64,000 bases of DNA from Pseudomonas siliginis (GTDB taxonomy: Bacteria; Pseudomonadota; Gammaproteobacteria; Pseudomonadales; Pseudomonadaceae), in assembly GCF_019145195.1 (NCBI RefSeq), contig NZ_JAHSTW010000001.1:744001-808000 (forward strand), read 5' to 3'. The notes beneath the pieces are model-generated. The model ran no database searches. It saw only the letters and a list, made by a program, of their open reading frames with translations, and was not told the origin of the DNA. The translations under genes were made by a program, and so were the position numbers. Shown one piece after another: positions 28,885 through 38,268 of the stretch (positions are counted from its first letter, which is position 1; every line of letters begins with the position of its first letter).

Positions 28885-29844
28885 TCAGCCCAGCAACGCA
28901 ATCAACTGATGCCGCTGCGCATCGGTCAACATCGGCCCAAAACCGGCTCCGGCGTTGTCAGCCATGTAGCGCGGATTGCTGGTCCCGGGAATCACACAGG
29001 TCACCGCCGGGTGCGCCAGGAGAAATTTCAGTGCCAGTTGCGGCCAACTGTTGACCTGTACATCCGAGACCCAAGCCGGCAGCGGCTTGCCTTTGAGCCG
29101 GGCGAGCAAATCGCCGCCGCCAAACGGCCGATTACAAATCACCGCCACCCCACGCTCACGGCACAGCGGCAGGATGCGTTTCTCGACCGCGCGATCATCG
29201 AGGGCGTAGTTGATCTGCAGAAAATCCAGCTTTTCGGCTTTCAGCACGGCCTCGACCTCGTCATAGGCCGACGAGGTGTAATGGGTGATGCCGATGTAGC
29301 GAATCCGCCCCTGCTCCTGCCATTCGCGCAGGGTTGGCAAGTGGGTTTGCCAGTCGAGCAGATTGTGAATCTGCATCAGGTCGATGCGCTCGGTTTGCAG
29401 CAAACTGAAGGACTGCTCCATCTGCGCGATGCCCTCCTTGCGCCCGCGCGTCCACACCTTGGTGGCGAGAAAAGCCGGCGAACGTGGTTCGTGGATCGAC
29501 AGCAGTTCACCGGTGGTCTGCTCGGCGCGTCCGTACATGGGCGAGCTGTCGATCAGCGTGCCGCCCTTTCTGAACAGCGCTTCGAGGACGGCGGGCAACT
29601 GCCGGTAAACCGGATCGCCCGGCGCGACGTCGAAACCGCGATAGGTGCCCAACCCGACCATGGGCAGTGCCTCGGAGCTGGAAGGGATGGCGCGGGTCTG
29701 CATGGTCTGGTCTCCTGCCGTGGGCGGCGCAGTGGCGGTCGGCGCTACGCTGCTGGCCAACGCCCGATCAATGGTGAACAGCGCCGCAGCCTGGGCAGCC
29801 AGGGTGAGCAAGCGGCGACGGGAGTAACCCTCAGTGTGGCGCAT
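28885..29844 (-). CDS. Tat-exported aldo/keto reductase
   Basis: A 319-residue NADPH-type aldo/keto reductase barrel with a twin-arginine signal (SRRRLLTLAAQAAALFTI). The catalytic tetrad is visible as Asp and Tyr in LIDSSPMYGRAE, Lys in FLATKVW and His in LMQIHNLL. A nicotinamide cofactor is unexpected in the periplasm, so either the cofactor is bound before Tat export or the enzyme uses another reductant. No partner gene is adjacent. The ATG at 29844 places the RR motif at residues 9-11. Confidence 0.87.
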   Translation of the reverse strand: MRHTEGYSRRRLLTLAAQAAALFTIDRALASSVAPTATAPPTAGDQTMQTRAIPSSSEALPMVGLGTYRGFDVAPGDPVYRQLPAVLEALFRKGGTLIDSSPMYGRAEQTTGELLSIHEPRSPAFLATKVWTRGRKEGIAQMEQSFSLLQTERIDLMQIHNLLDWQTHLPTLREWQEQGRIRYIGITHYTSSAYDEVEAVLKAEKLDFLQINYALDDRAVEKRILPLCRERGVAVICNRPFGGGDLLARLKGKPLPAWVSDVQVNSWPQLALKFLLAHPAVTCVIPGTSNPRYMADNAGAGFGPMLTDAQRHQLIALLG

Positions 29845-29955
29845 GCGTGTCCTCCTGCTGCGCGGATCTGTTGCATGGTGTGTGCGCCGGCTGTCAGGCG
29901 CAGGCGCTGAACTACACTGCCACAGCCAACCTTTCTCCCCGTTAAAAGTAGCCGA

Positions 29956-30726
29956 ATGTCCCGAACCCTGATGTCACTCGTCGTTTTCATCGTTGCCGTG
30001 TACCTGCTGCTGTGCGCCGCGCTGTTCGTGTTTCAGCGCTCGCTGATCTGGTTTCCCCAGCCTGCCGCCGTGGTTGCAGCGGACTCGCGAATGAAACTGT
30101 CGATGCCGGATGCCGAGGTCTGGGTGACAACCCGAGAGCGCAGCGGATCGCGCGCACTGATTTATTTCGGCGGCAATGCCGAGGACGTCTCGCGAAATCT
30201 GCCGCAATTCGCCGAGGCGTTTCCCGACTACGCGCTGTATTTCCTTCATTACCGGGGCTTTGCTGGCAGCACCGGCTCGCCATCGGAAGCCGCGATTGCC
30301 GAAGATGCACTGGCGTTGTTCGATCAGGTCTATGCCACTCATCCGCAGGTCGCCGTGGTCGGTCGCAGCCTCGGTTCGGGGGTGGCGGTGCGCCTGGCCA
30401 GTCAGCGGCCGGTGCAGAATCTGATTCTGGTGACGCCGTTCAACAGCCTCGAGGAAATCGCTGAACGGCAATACCCGTGGGTGCCGGTGAAGTGGTTGCT
30501 CAAGGATCGTTTCGAATCGGGCAAATACGCGGCGCATATTCGCGCACCGACGTTGCTGTTGGCCGCCAGTGATGACGACGTGATTGGAAGCAGCAGCACG
30601 CAGCGCTTGTTCGAGAGTTTTCCCGCGGGCGTGGCGACGCTGAAGGTGGTGCCGGACTCGGGGCATAACTCGATTTCCGAGCGGGGGGAGTATTTGCGGT
30701 GGATGGGGGATGTGTTGAATCGCTGA
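29956..30726 (+). CDS. Membrane-anchored alpha/beta hydrolase
   Basis: A 256-residue serine hydrolase with one N-terminal hydrophobic span (LMSLVVFIVAVYLLLCAALF). The nucleophile elbow is GRSLGSG near residue 135, the acid is in ASDDDVIG, and the histidine is in DSGHNSISE. It belongs with the FrsA/BEM46-like hydrolases found at the cytoplasmic membrane of many bacteria. The substrate is unknown. The ribosome site ahead of 29956 is weak. The preceding gene is divergent, and a REP pair follows. Confidence 0.82.
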   Translation: MSRTLMSLVVFIVAVYLLLCAALFVFQRSLIWFPQPAAVVAADSRMKLSMPDAEVWVTTRERSGSRALIYFGGNAEDVSRNLPQFAEAFPDYALYFLHYRGFAGSTGSPSEAAIAEDALALFDQVYATHPQVAVVGRSLGSGVAVRLASQRPVQNLILVTPFNSLEEIAERQYPWVPVKWLLKDRFESGKYAAHIRAPTLLLAASDDDVIGSSSTQRLFESFPAGVATLKVVPDSGHNSISERGEYLRWMGDVLNR

Positions 30727-30749
30727 AGGATGTAGCGATCAGACGGACG

Positions 30750-30822
30750 CCATCGCGAGCAGGCTCACTCCTACAGGGGGAACGCATTTCAAATGTAGGA
30801 GTGAGCCTGCTCGCGATGACGC
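30750..30822. repeat. REP pair (REPIN), class 1 variant
   Basis: An inverted pair of a variant reading ATCGCGAGCAGGCTCACTCCTACAG (positions about 30751-30775), with the complementary change in the other arm (TGTAGGAGTGAGCC). The paired substitutions show the stem is conserved. Confidence 0.9.
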
Positions 30823-30859
30823 CGGTACAGACAACACCATTTCCAGCTACTGTCCAAAG

Positions 30860-31669
30860 CTAAGGCTGACTGCCGCTCCGGGCATTTTCATCGCCAGAGG
30901 TGGCCGAGCGCGGCGTGACGTGCTGATGCCCGGTCGGGTCGTTGAGCTGCACGGCGTTGCCCTTCTGCCACGCATCAGCCCCCGTTGCGACAGGCGCCGG
31001 TTTGATCTCGGCGCGGGCCTTTTTCTTTTCGGCGCTATCAATGCCCAGACGCTGATCGCGCTGGCGGACCATTTGCGCATCGGCCTGACCGTCAGCGGTA
31101 AAGCCCATCATCAGCTGCGGCACGCCCAGCGGCAGTTGCTTGTCCTGATCGGTGTGCCAGGTGTGCCAGGTTTTGCCGTAGGTATTGGCGAGTTTTTCCA
31201 TCAAGCGCGTTTCTGCCACTTGCGGGATGCCCGGCGCGACCAACTGGCCAGAACTGACTTCGTGAGCGTGGCTGTGCCACAAGGCTTTCTCTTTTGCCGG
31301 CAATTGCGTGAACAGGCGCTGGCTGATGATGTATTCCACGCCCATCAACTTCGCTTCAGCGGTGTTGCCGTCGTAGATCACGCACTGGAACACTTCTTCG
31401 TTGAGCGCCGAGCAGTAGTGGTGCGCTTCCATCTGCGCGCCGGGATGACCGTTGTAAAAATGAAAGCCATCAAGGTACATGTTCAACGCGCGGATTGGCG
31501 GCTTGTCCTGCAACCACTGCGCGCCGACTTCAAGCATTTCAGTATCGGAGGCCTTGGCCTGGCCAGGCGTCTGCACCGGCGAATCGGTGTTGCTCATGGC
31601 GCAACCGGCCAATGCGGCGACCATCAAACCGATAGGAACCCAACGTCCCTGTGAGGTTGTCGTACGCAT
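30860..31669 (-). CDS. OBAP-type lipoprotein (DUF1264)
   Basis: A 269-residue protein with lipoprotein signal WVPIGLMVAALAGC (lipobox LAGC). The conserved core, which I recognise from oil-body-associated proteins/DUF1264, includes MYLDGFHFYNGHPGAQMEAH, HHYCSALNEEVFQC and EYIISQRLF, with ALWHSHAHEVSSGQL following. Plant members sit on oil bodies; bacterial ones have no established role. The C-terminal 60 residues are low complexity. The ATG at 31669 puts Cys23 as the lipidation site. Confidence 0.8.
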   Translation of the reverse strand: MRTTTSQGRWVPIGLMVAALAGCAMSNTDSPVQTPGQAKASDTEMLEVGAQWLQDKPPIRALNMYLDGFHFYNGHPGAQMEAHHYCSALNEEVFQCVIYDGNTAEAKLMGVEYIISQRLFTQLPAKEKALWHSHAHEVSSGQLVAPGIPQVAETRLMEKLANTYGKTWHTWHTDQDKQLPLGVPQLMMGFTADGQADAQMVRQRDQRLGIDSAEKKKARAEIKPAPVATGADAWQKGNAVQLNDPTGHQHVTPRSATSGDENARSGSQP

Positions 31670-31764
31670 GTTTCACTCCTCGAACTGTCAGTGACGGGCG
31701 CGTGCTGGCCCTGTTCTGCAACTGAAAGCAGGAGAACGGCGGAGTTCGAAAAAAAGCGCGCGGA

Positions 31765-31848
31765 TCAGACTGGAGAGATCGTCGCCAGCACGCCAATCAG
31801 AATGGTCAAGGTCAGAAAACCGCCGAGAAAAATTGCCATCTTGTACAT
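31765..31848 (-). CDS. 27-residue single-span membrane peptide
   Basis: The ORF runs from ATG 31848 to TGA 31765-31767. AAGGAG stands 7 bases before the start, a full-strength ribosome site. The peptide is essentially one hydrophobic helix (MAIFLGGFLTLTILIGVLAT). It lies about 95 bases upstream of the OBAP lipoprotein gene on the same strand. Peptides of this size often modulate a membrane protein; no partner can be named. Confidence 0.5.
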   Translation of the reverse strand: MYKMAIFLGGFLTLTILIGVLATISPV

Positions 31849-32108
31849 GTCGCGCTCCTTGATGCGGGTGTGCGGTGCACCGGACGCTTCGGAATGAGGT
31901 CGGAGGGTGATTGGCCGCACTGCCGGGGCATTCTGAGCCTGTGGCTGTACTGAATACAGAGGCAGATGAAACAGAAAAATACGGATCAGATGCGCATCTG
32001 ATCCGCTTCGGGCATGAACAGATATTCAGGCTGAGACTTGGGGATTCACTTTCGGCCCGGTTGATCTACAGTCATTGCCGACCGACAACAATAAAAACCG
32101 GAGTGACC

Positions 32109-32537
32109 ATGCCCGACCTCGCCTTGCAGCCCAACGTCGCCGCATCCCTCGCGCGCTGGCACGAGATGATCCGCAGCGGCAATCTCAAAGCCCTGCCTGA
32201 ACTGCTCGATCCGCAAGCTGTGTTCCGCTCGCCCATGGCCCACACGCCCTACCCCGGCGCGCCGGTGGTGGCGATGATCCTCAACACCGTGTTCGAAGTC
32301 TTTGAAGATTTCGCCTATCACCGCGAGTTGGCGACGGCGGATGGCCTGAACGTGATTCTCGAATTCAGCGCCAGGATCGGCAGCAAGGAACTCAAAGGCA
32401 TCGACATGATTCGCTTCGATGAGCACGGCAAGATTGTCGAGTTCGAAGTGATGGTGCGGCCGCTGAGCGGGTTGCAGGCACTGGGGGAAGAAATGGGTCG
32501 GCGACTCGGTGCTTATCTCGCGTCTGCAAAAGCCTGA
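32109..32537 (+). CDS. SnoaL/NTF2-like protein
   Basis: A 142-residue cytoplasmic protein with the NTF2-like fold. It has ARWHEMIRSGNLKALPELLD at the N-terminus, VFRSPMAHTPY for the first strands, and IDMIRFDEHGKIVEFEVMVR at the C-terminus. These proteins are small enzymes, binding domains or stress proteins, and nothing here decides which. The ATG at 32109 has GGAG only 5 bases ahead. Upstream in-frame codons from 31911 are not convincing. A shared terminator separates it from the convergent mqo gene. Confidence 0.75.
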   Translation: MPDLALQPNVAASLARWHEMIRSGNLKALPELLDPQAVFRSPMAHTPYPGAPVVAMILNTVFEVFEDFAYHRELATADGLNVILEFSARIGSKELKGIDMIRFDEHGKIVEFEVMVRPLSGLQALGEEMGRRLGAYLASAKA

Positions 32538-32550
32538 ATCCACCCTGCAT

Positions 32551-32590
32551 AAAAAAACCCACTGACCGTCGCCGGTTCAGTGGGTTTTGT
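32551..32590. terminator. Bidirectional terminator between SnoaL-like gene and mqo
   Basis: Arms AAACCCACTGA (32555-32565) and TCAGTGGGTTT (32577-32587) around a GC-rich loop. A run of A leads in and T follows, so it serves both convergent genes. Confidence 0.88.
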
Positions 32591-32605
32591 GTGTCAGGGT
32601 TCTGC

Positions 32606-34252
32606 TTACAGAGCCATGTCACGTGCAGCGTTTTCCTTCGGCGCTACGGCTTTGTCAGCCGCAGGTGCCGCCGGAGCAGCTACCTGACCGATCGCTGGAG
32701 GCGTCGGCAGTTCGAGGATTTTCGCGGTGTAAGCCCACTCTGCAGCCACTTTGGCCGGATCGCTGTTCAGCTGGGTGCCGTAGCTCGGCACGATCTGGTG
32801 CAGCTTGGTCTGCCACTCAGGGGATGCGACTTTGTCTTTGAAGACTTTCTGCAGCACGCTCAGCATGATCGGTGCAGCGGTCGACGCGCCCGGCGATGCG
32901 CCCAGCAGGCCGGCGATCGAGCCGTCTTGCGAAGCAACGATCTCGGTGCCCAGTTTCAGCACGCCGCCAGCGGCTTCATCACGCTTGATGATTTGCACGC
33001 GCTGGCCGGCTTGCCACAGGCGCCAGTCTTCGGCCTTGGCGTTCGGGAAGTACTCCTTCAGCGCGTTCAGACGGTCTTCATCCGACAGCATCAACTGACC
33101 GGCAAGGTACTCGACCAGCGGGTATTCCTTGATGCCGACCTTGGTCATTGGCCAGATGTTGTGGGTTGTGGTGCTGGTCAGCAGGTCGAAGTACGAACCT
33201 TCCTTGAGGAACTTGGTGCTGAAGGTCGCGAACGGGCCAAACAGAATGACGCGCTTGCCATCCAGAACACGGGTGTCCAGGTGCGGAACCGACATCGGTG
33301 GCGCGCCAACCGAAGCTTTACCGTAGGCCTTGGCCAGGTGCTGCTCGGCAATCGTCGGGTTCTCGGTTACCAGGAACGAGCCACCAACCGGGAAGCCTGC
33401 GTATTCCTTGGCTTCAGGAATGCCCGACTTCTGCAGCAGGTGCAGAGCACCGCCGCCAGCGCCGATGAACACGAACTTGGCGTCGGTTTCGGTCTTGGTA
33501 CCGTCTTTGAGGTTTTTGTAGCTCACACGCCAGGTGCCATCGGCGTTCTTGGTGATGTCTTCGACTTCGCTCGACAGTTTCAGATCGAAGTTGGGTTTGG
33601 TTTGCAGGTGAGCGGCGAACTGGCGGGTGATTTCGCCGAAGTTCATGTCAGTACCCAGCGGGCTCCAGGTGGCCGCGATTTTCTGGTTCGGGTCACGCCC
33701 TTCCATCATCAGCGGTACCCACTTCTTGATCACAGCCGGATCTTCGGAGTACTGCATGCCGGCGAAAAGCGGGCTCGCCTGCAGCGCTTCGTAGCGCTTT
33801 TTCAGGAACTTGATGTTGTCATCGCCCCACACGAAGCTCATGTGCGGTGTGGTGTTGATGAACGAACGAGGGTTCTTCAGCACGCCCTGCTGAACCTGCC
33901 ACGCCCAGAACTGACGGGAAACCTGGAACGCTTCGTTGATCTCGACAGCTTTCGGGATCGTTACGTTGCCCTTGTCGTCTTCCGGGGTGTAGTTCAGCTC
34001 GGCGAGGGCCGAGTGACCGGTACCGGCGTTGTTCCAGCCGTTGGAGCTTTCCAGGGCGACGCCATCGAGGCGCTCGACCATTTCCATCGACCAGGTCGGT
34101 TCCAGCTCATTGATCCACACACCCAAGGTGGTGCTCATGATGCCGCCGCCGATCAGCAGGACATCAACTTTCTTGGCTTCGGCAGCATTGGCAGACGACA
34201 TCCCCATCGCCAAAGCCAGACCGAGCAAGGCTGTGTTCACTTTCTTAAACAT
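32606..34252 (-). CDS. mqo: Malate:quinone oxidoreductase, signal-bearing form
   Basis: A 548-residue FAD enzyme that oxidises L-malate to oxaloacetate and reduces membrane quinone. After a cleavable-looking signal ([20 protein letters not shown]) the FAD loop [13 protein letters not shown] follows. Further family stretches are [20 protein letters not shown] and [20 protein letters not shown]. The C-terminal about 30 residues are Ala/Pro-rich and look like a tail. The ATG at 34252 has AGGTG 7 bases upstream; a GTG three codons earlier is possible. An exported MQO is unusual for a TCA enzyme, although Pseudomonas has several mqo copies and this is one recognised form. Confidence 0.92.
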   Translation of the reverse strand: MFKKVNTALLGLALAMGMSSANAAEAKKVDVLLIGGGIMSTTLGVWINELEPTWSMEMVERLDGVALESSNGWNNAGTGHSALAELNYTPEDDKGNVTIPKAVEINEAFQVSRQFWAWQVQQGVLKNPRSFINTTPHMSFVWGDDNIKFLKKRYEALQASPLFAGMQYSEDPAVIKKWVPLMMEGRDPNQKIAATWSPLGTDMNFGEITRQFAAHLQTKPNFDLKLSSEVEDITKNADGTWRVSYKNLKDGTKTETDAKFVFIGAGGGALHLLQKSGIPEAKEYAGFPVGGSFLVTENPTIAEQHLAKAYGKASVGAPPMSVPHLDTRVLDGKRVILFGPFATFSTKFLKEGSYFDLLTSTTTHNIWPMTKVGIKEYPLVEYLAGQLMLSDEDRLNALKEYFPNAKAEDWRLWQAGQRVQIIKRDEAAGGVLKLGTEIVASQDGSIAGLLGASPGASTAAPIMLSVLQKVFKDKVASPEWQTKLHQIVPSYGTQLNSDPAKVAAEWAYTAKILELPTPPAIGQVAAPAAPAADKAVAPKENAARDMAL

Positions 34253-34781
34253 CTGTTGCACCTATGATAAAACGCCTTCCGCCCGTCGTTGTTATCAGTC
34301 TGCGTTGCGCTTTGTTGACGCTCAGGCTGGCGTCGCGCAATCCGGCACACTTCAATATTGACGGGTGGGCACACAAGGCCGACATGTGGCATCGACCTCA
34401 GTTAATGTCCCTTCTGAACTGACTTCTTATCGTTATTGGCTTCAGCTGCTTGAGCGACAGGGATCCCGTCGGCCCGCCCGAAAGGCCAGCCAACCGAATT
34501 AGGTCAAAGCAAATTTGGCGCGGAGAATATCACGTCAGGGCGAACCCGCGCGTCTGTTCCCGACTTGAAAGTCTTTTTCCGCTCTGGGGCTTATCGGCCA
34601 TGGGCCACCAAACATGACCGTGATCAGGCATTGGCCTGCAAAGTTTTTTGCCAGATACCCATCGCAACTTGATAAATCAGTGCGAACGGCTCGTTGTTCA
34701 AGCAGAAAATAACCTGCTACGTTGTACGATGACTGATGAACAACGCCAGTCATCCCGACCCAATAACAACAAGGAAACAAC
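34253..34781. promoter_or_regulatory. Divergent intergenic region of mqo and an NTF2-like gene
   Basis: About 530 bases with no supported gene. It must contain the leftward mqo promoter and the rightward promoter of the gene at 34782. The part from 34600 to 34760 is AT-rich relative to the flanks. I see no convincing operator or hairpin, and the leftward ORF across it (34535-34837) lacks coding character. Confidence 0.4.
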
Positions 34782-35213
34782 ATGACCAAATCCCGCCTCC
34801 TCATCGGTTTGTTCTGCGCCTTCAGCGCCTGCGCCATGGCCGCCCCTGCCCCAGCGGAAAAGGACGTTGCTCAAGCAGTTGATCACCTGACTCAGGCGAT
34901 GCTGCATAAAGACATCGCCGAGTTGAACGCTCTGACCGCGCCGAACCTGACCTACGGCCACTCCAGCGGCAAGATTCAGGACAAGCAGGAATTCATCGCC
35001 GACATCGAAACCGGCCGCAGCGCATTCAAGACCCTCGAAATGCAGAAGCAGACCATCACGATGTCCGGCGATACCGCATTGGTGCGCCACCACTTCTCCG
35101 CGCAGGCGTTGAAGGGGACTGAGGTGATTCCGACCGAGATCGAAAATTTCCAGATCTGGCAGAAACAGGGTGGGAAATGGTTGTTGGTGGGACGACAGGC
35201 GTTCAGGTTTTGA
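34782..35213 (+). CDS. Exported NTF2-like (DUF4440-type) protein
   Basis: A 143-residue protein with a Sec signal peptide (SRLLIGLFCAFSACAMA, cleavage after AMA) and one NTF2-like domain. Helix one is AQAVDHLTQAMLHKDIAELN, followed by the sheet region NLTYGHSSGKIQDKQEF and NFQIWQKQGGKWLLVGRQAF. It should be periplasmic. Proteins of this shape are often found as single genes; ligand or enzyme role is unknown. AAGGAA precedes the ATG at 34782. Confidence 0.82.
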   Translation: MTKSRLLIGLFCAFSACAMAAPAPAEKDVAQAVDHLTQAMLHKDIAELNALTAPNLTYGHSSGKIQDKQEFIADIETGRSAFKTLEMQKQTITMSGDTALVRHHFSAQALKGTEVIPTEIENFQIWQKQGGKWLLVGRQAFRF

Positions 35214-35252
35214 TTAAGGGAACATTGGCCTGATTCAGTGTTGCCCGAGCTG

Positions 35253-35353
35253 GCCTCATCGCGGGCAAGCCCGCTCCCACAGTGGATGATGGTGTACACA
35301 CCGTTGCATTCACAACATCAAACCCTGTGGGAGCTGGCTTGCCAGCGATAAGG
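35253..35353. repeat. REP pair, class 3
   Basis: CCTCATCGCGGGCAAGCCCG-CTCCCACAG at 35253-35282 and CCTGTGGGAGCTGGCTTGCC-AGCGATAAGGC at about 35323-35353. The core differs from class 1 (GGCAAGCC/GGCTTGCC instead of GAGCAGGCTCGC). Confidence 0.8.
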
Positions 35354-35380
35354 CCGTGATAGACACCAGTCCTACCGCTA

Positions 35381-36994
35381 TCACAACCGAAACCGATCCA
35401 CCGACCGCGCCAGCTGCCCCGCCAGATTCGACAATTCATCGGTGGTCGTCGCCGTTTGCCCGATCACCCGACTGTTGCCCTCGCTCATCCCGGCAATCAT
35501 CTCCACCTGATGGGCGATCTCATTACTGGCCTGGCTCTGTTCGCCAATCGTGCGGGTGATGTCGTTGACCAGTTGCGTGGTGTTCAGCGTGGCGTCGAGG
35601 ATCTCGCGAATCGCCCGCTCGACTTCCGCCGTCACCGCCATGCCCTTGTCGACCTGCGCCACGCCGGCCTCCATGCTGCTGACCGCCTCGCGCGTGCTGT
35701 TCTGGATGCGTGCGACCATTGCGGCAATTTCCTGGGTCGAGGCGCTGGTGCGTGCGGCCAGACTGCGCACTTCATCCGCGACCACGGCAAAGCCACGGCC
35801 CTGCTCTCCTGCCCGCGCCGCCTCGATCGCGGCGTTGAGGGCCAGCAGGTTGGTCTGGTCGGCGATGCTCTTGATCACCTGAATGATGTTGAAGATCGCC
35901 TCGGACTCCTGATCCAGCGTGCGGATCACCTGCGCCGACTGCTGTGCCGAGCGGGCGATGTCGTCCATGTCGCTGACCACTTGATGAATCACCCCGCCAC
36001 CCTCCTTGGCCAGATTTTCCGCCTGATTGGCCATGCTCAGGGCACGTTCGGCGTGGCGGGTGATTTCTTCGATGCTCGCGGTCATCTGACTGGCGGCGGC
36101 CGCCATGGTCCCAGCGGCAACGCTTTGCTGCTGGCTGCTGTCGGCGACCTGATGGCAGCCCTGACTGAGCTGCTCGCTCATGCCGCTGACACCGTGGGCG
36201 TTGCGCCGGACCACGTCGATCATGTTGCGCAAGTCACGTTGCATGGTCGCCAATGTACGGATCAGCACGCTGGCTTCGTCCTTGCCGGCGGGCTCGACAA
36301 TCGGTTCGCTGAGATTGCCATGGGCAATGCTTTCAGCGATGCGGCTGGCGGATTTGAGCGGCCCCATGATACTCAGGATCACCCAGCGCCCCTGAATCAG
36401 CAGCAGCAACAAACTGACGACCAGCACCACTCCCAGCGCGACATTGGCGTGGCGGATGGCCGCTTCAGTGCCTTCGCTGGTGTGCAGGGTGTTGTTTTCG
36501 ATCAGTTCGCTGAGTGCGCCCATCTGCTCTTCGAGCTGAGTAAAAGCGCTATTGAAAGTACCAAGCTGTTGCTGGGCGGCATTCGGATTGTCCAGCGCCA
36601 CGCCGACGATCTGCTCGGCGGATTTGATGTAGGTATCGAGGCTCGGCTTGATCTGCTCCAGCGCCGTGCGCAACTGCGGGTTGATTGGCAGCTTCAGGTT
36701 GTCATCCAGCACTTCACGAAAATGCCCGGCGTGCTCGGTGAGCGAATCGCGCACCTCGGTGGCGGTGGCGGTGCTTTTGCCCAGGCCGACCAGCATCGCC
36801 GAATAGACATCGGCGCGCAGGGCGTCGTGCATCATGTCCGCTTCCATGTGATTGCGCAGCGCGCTCATGCTCACCGTGTTATCGCCGACCGCCGTGGCCA
36901 TCCGCAGATTGCCCACATAGCTGACCAGACTCACGATCAGCGCCGTCAGCAGGCTGGTCGCAATCAGCAACACCAAACGCAGTTTGATCGACAC
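35381..36994 (-). CDS. Methyl-accepting chemotaxis protein
   Basis: A 537-residue chemoreceptor: membrane span 1 at about residues 7-29, a periplasmic helical sensor of about 155 residues, span 2 at about 188-207, HAMP, and the cytoplasmic signalling domain. The trimer/CheA contact tip is [20 protein letters not shown] with [17 protein letters not shown]. The start is GTG at 36994 with GGGAGA 8 bases upstream; upstream codons do not continue a protein-like N-terminus. The sensor resembles four-helix-bundle types, and the ligand is unknown. No CheB/CheR pentapeptide tail is seen at the C-terminus (DRFRL). Confidence 0.92.
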   Translation of the reverse strand: MSIKLRLVLLIATSLLTALIVSLVSYVGNLRMATAVGDNTVSMSALRNHMEADMMHDALRADVYSAMLVGLGKSTATATEVRDSLTEHAGHFREVLDDNLKLPINPQLRTALEQIKPSLDTYIKSAEQIVGVALDNPNAAQQQLGTFNSAFTQLEEQMGALSELIENNTLHTSEGTEAAIRHANVALGVVLVVSLLLLLIQGRWVILSIMGPLKSASRIAESIAHGNLSEPIVEPAGKDEASVLIRTLATMQRDLRNMIDVVRRNAHGVSGMSEQLSQGCHQVADSSQQQSVAAGTMAAAASQMTASIEEITRHAERALSMANQAENLAKEGGGVIHQVVSDMDDIARSAQQSAQVIRTLDQESEAIFNIIQVIKSIADQTNLLALNAAIEAARAGEQGRGFAVVADEVRSLAARTSASTQEIAAMVARIQNSTREAVSSMEAGVAQVDKGMAVTAEVERAIREILDATLNTTQLVNDITRTIGEQSQASNEIAHQVEMIAGMSEGNSRVIGQTATTTDELSNLAGQLARSVDRFRL

Positions 36995-37237
36995 CGTGGA
37001 ATCTCCCGTGGGCACGCTGGATTGCGCTTGTCGGATTTCAGTTAAGCCTATGTGCAGGGAACTGCCGACACAGAGCGTATCGGCTGATGTCAGCGGCGAC
37101 TTGAATCCGGCAAAACTTTTCAAACGCGAACCCGGTCACACATTGCAGCGCCGCTGGATAATGCCTTCATCGCCGGTTAACCCCGGCAGGCTATCAATCC
37201 AGCGCTTCGAACATTCATGCAGCTGAAGGAAACGCTT

Positions 37238-37759
37238 ATGAAACGCGCACTGTGGTTTGGTCTGCTCGGCACCCTGGCAATCGGCACCGCGCAGGCGGCA
37301 ACGGAGAAAGTCGCAATCAATCTGGTCAGCGCCGACGGCGCGCCGCAGGCGATCGGCTCGGTAACAGTCAGTGAGACGCCATATGGCCTGCTGTTCACAC
37401 CCGAGCTGAAATCGTTGCCGGCCGGCATCCACGGCTTCCATGTCCATGAAAACGGCAGCTGCGAAGCGGGCACCAAGGATGGCGTGAAAGGCGCGGCACT
37501 GGCGGCTGGCGGACACTTCGATCCGGCGAAAACCGGCAAGCACCTTGGCCCTTACGCCGACGGACATCTGGGCGATCTGCCGGCGGTGTATGTGACGGCT
37601 GATGGTGTCGCCAACTACCCAGTGCTGGCGCCACGCCTGAAGAAGATTTCCGAGATCAAGGGCCACGCCCTGATGATTCACGCCGGCGGCGATAACCATT
37701 CCGACATGCCCAAGCCACTGGGCGGTGGCGGCGACCGCATGGCCTGCGGGGTGATCTGA
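37238..37759 (+). CDS. sodC: Cu-Zn superoxide dismutase
   Basis: A 173-residue periplasmic enzyme that dismutates superoxide. The signal peptide is residues 1-20 ([15 protein letters not shown]). Metal ligands are all present: His68, His70, His93 and His148 for copper, and His93, His102, His110 and Asp113 for zinc. The Cys75-Cys170 pair forms the disulfide. The ATG at 37238 has AAGGAAA 7 bases upstream. A 12-base perfect hairpin follows at 37767-37805. Confidence 0.96.
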   Translation: MKRALWFGLLGTLAIGTAQAATEKVAINLVSADGAPQAIGSVTVSETPYGLLFTPELKSLPAGIHGFHVHENGSCEAGTKDGVKGAALAAGGHFDPAKTGKHLGPYADGHLGDLPAVYVTADGVANYPVLAPRLKKISEIKGHALMIHAGGDNHSDMPKPLGGGGDRMACGVI

Positions 37760-37766
37760 ACCGACT

Positions 37767-37805
37767 GAGCGGTGAAAAACTCGGACTCACGGCTTTTCAC
37801 CGCTC
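37767..37805. terminator. Hairpin after sodC
   Basis: Perfect arms GAGCGGTGAAAA and TTTTCACCGCTC with a 15-base loop. No long T run follows, so termination is plausible but not certain. Confidence 0.55.
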
Positions 37806-37885
37806 ACGGAACTCCCGCGCGCCGTTCACCTCTGACGTTATGTAGTCCCTTCCCTTTTTGCTTAGCGCTTGTGGAGGAACACGTC

Positions 37886-38200
37886 ATGCGCAAGTTAGTC
37901 CTGATTTCTTCTTTAATGCTTTGCCTGCCGGTCGGATCGGCGCTGGCCCGCGTTGACGCGGGTGACGTCGCCACCTCGGCAGGTGTCTCCGCGTCGCTGT
38001 ACTCGACCTTCAAGGACGACAAAATGGTGATTCCGGCCCGTGACGACGTGTCTGCGTTCGTTGCCAGCGGCGGGGCCATTCGTGGGGTTTATCTTGAGTC
38101 GATACTGCAACAGGTGCGCCAGGCCAACCCTGGCTTGAACGCCAGTGATGAAGACCTGGCTAACGCCATTCTGGTGCAATACGAAGGCGTGCAGCAGTAG
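37886..38200 (+). CDS. DUF2388 exported protein
   Basis: A 104-residue Pseudomonas-type protein with signal peptide KLVLISSLMLCLPVGSALA. The mature part has the DUF2388 pattern: VATSAGVSASLYSTF, VIPARDDVSAFVASGGAIRG and LESILQQVRQ. It should be periplasmic; function unknown. GGAGGAA precedes the ATG at 37886 by about 7 bases. Such proteins often occur as tandem paralogues, but only one is seen here. Confidence 0.85.
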   Translation: MRKLVLISSLMLCLPVGSALARVDAGDVATSAGVSASLYSTFKDDKMVIPARDDVSAFVASGGAIRGVYLESILQQVRQANPGLNASDEDLANAILVQYEGVQQ

Positions 38201-38268
38201 TCACGAGGGAAGCAGCGGCCGATGGACGGCCGCTGAATGCGCATAGGCAAACATGTCCGACGGCCTCT

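Noticed and set aside
32591..34267. 558-residue rightward ORF
   Set aside because: Antisense to mqo, no motif, no ribosome site.
34535..34837. 100-residue leftward ORF upstream of mqo
   Set aside because: Overlaps the start of a real signal-peptide gene on the other strand and has no coding character.
35456..37045. 529-residue rightward ORF
   Set aside because: Antisense to the chemoreceptor; composition of a shadow.
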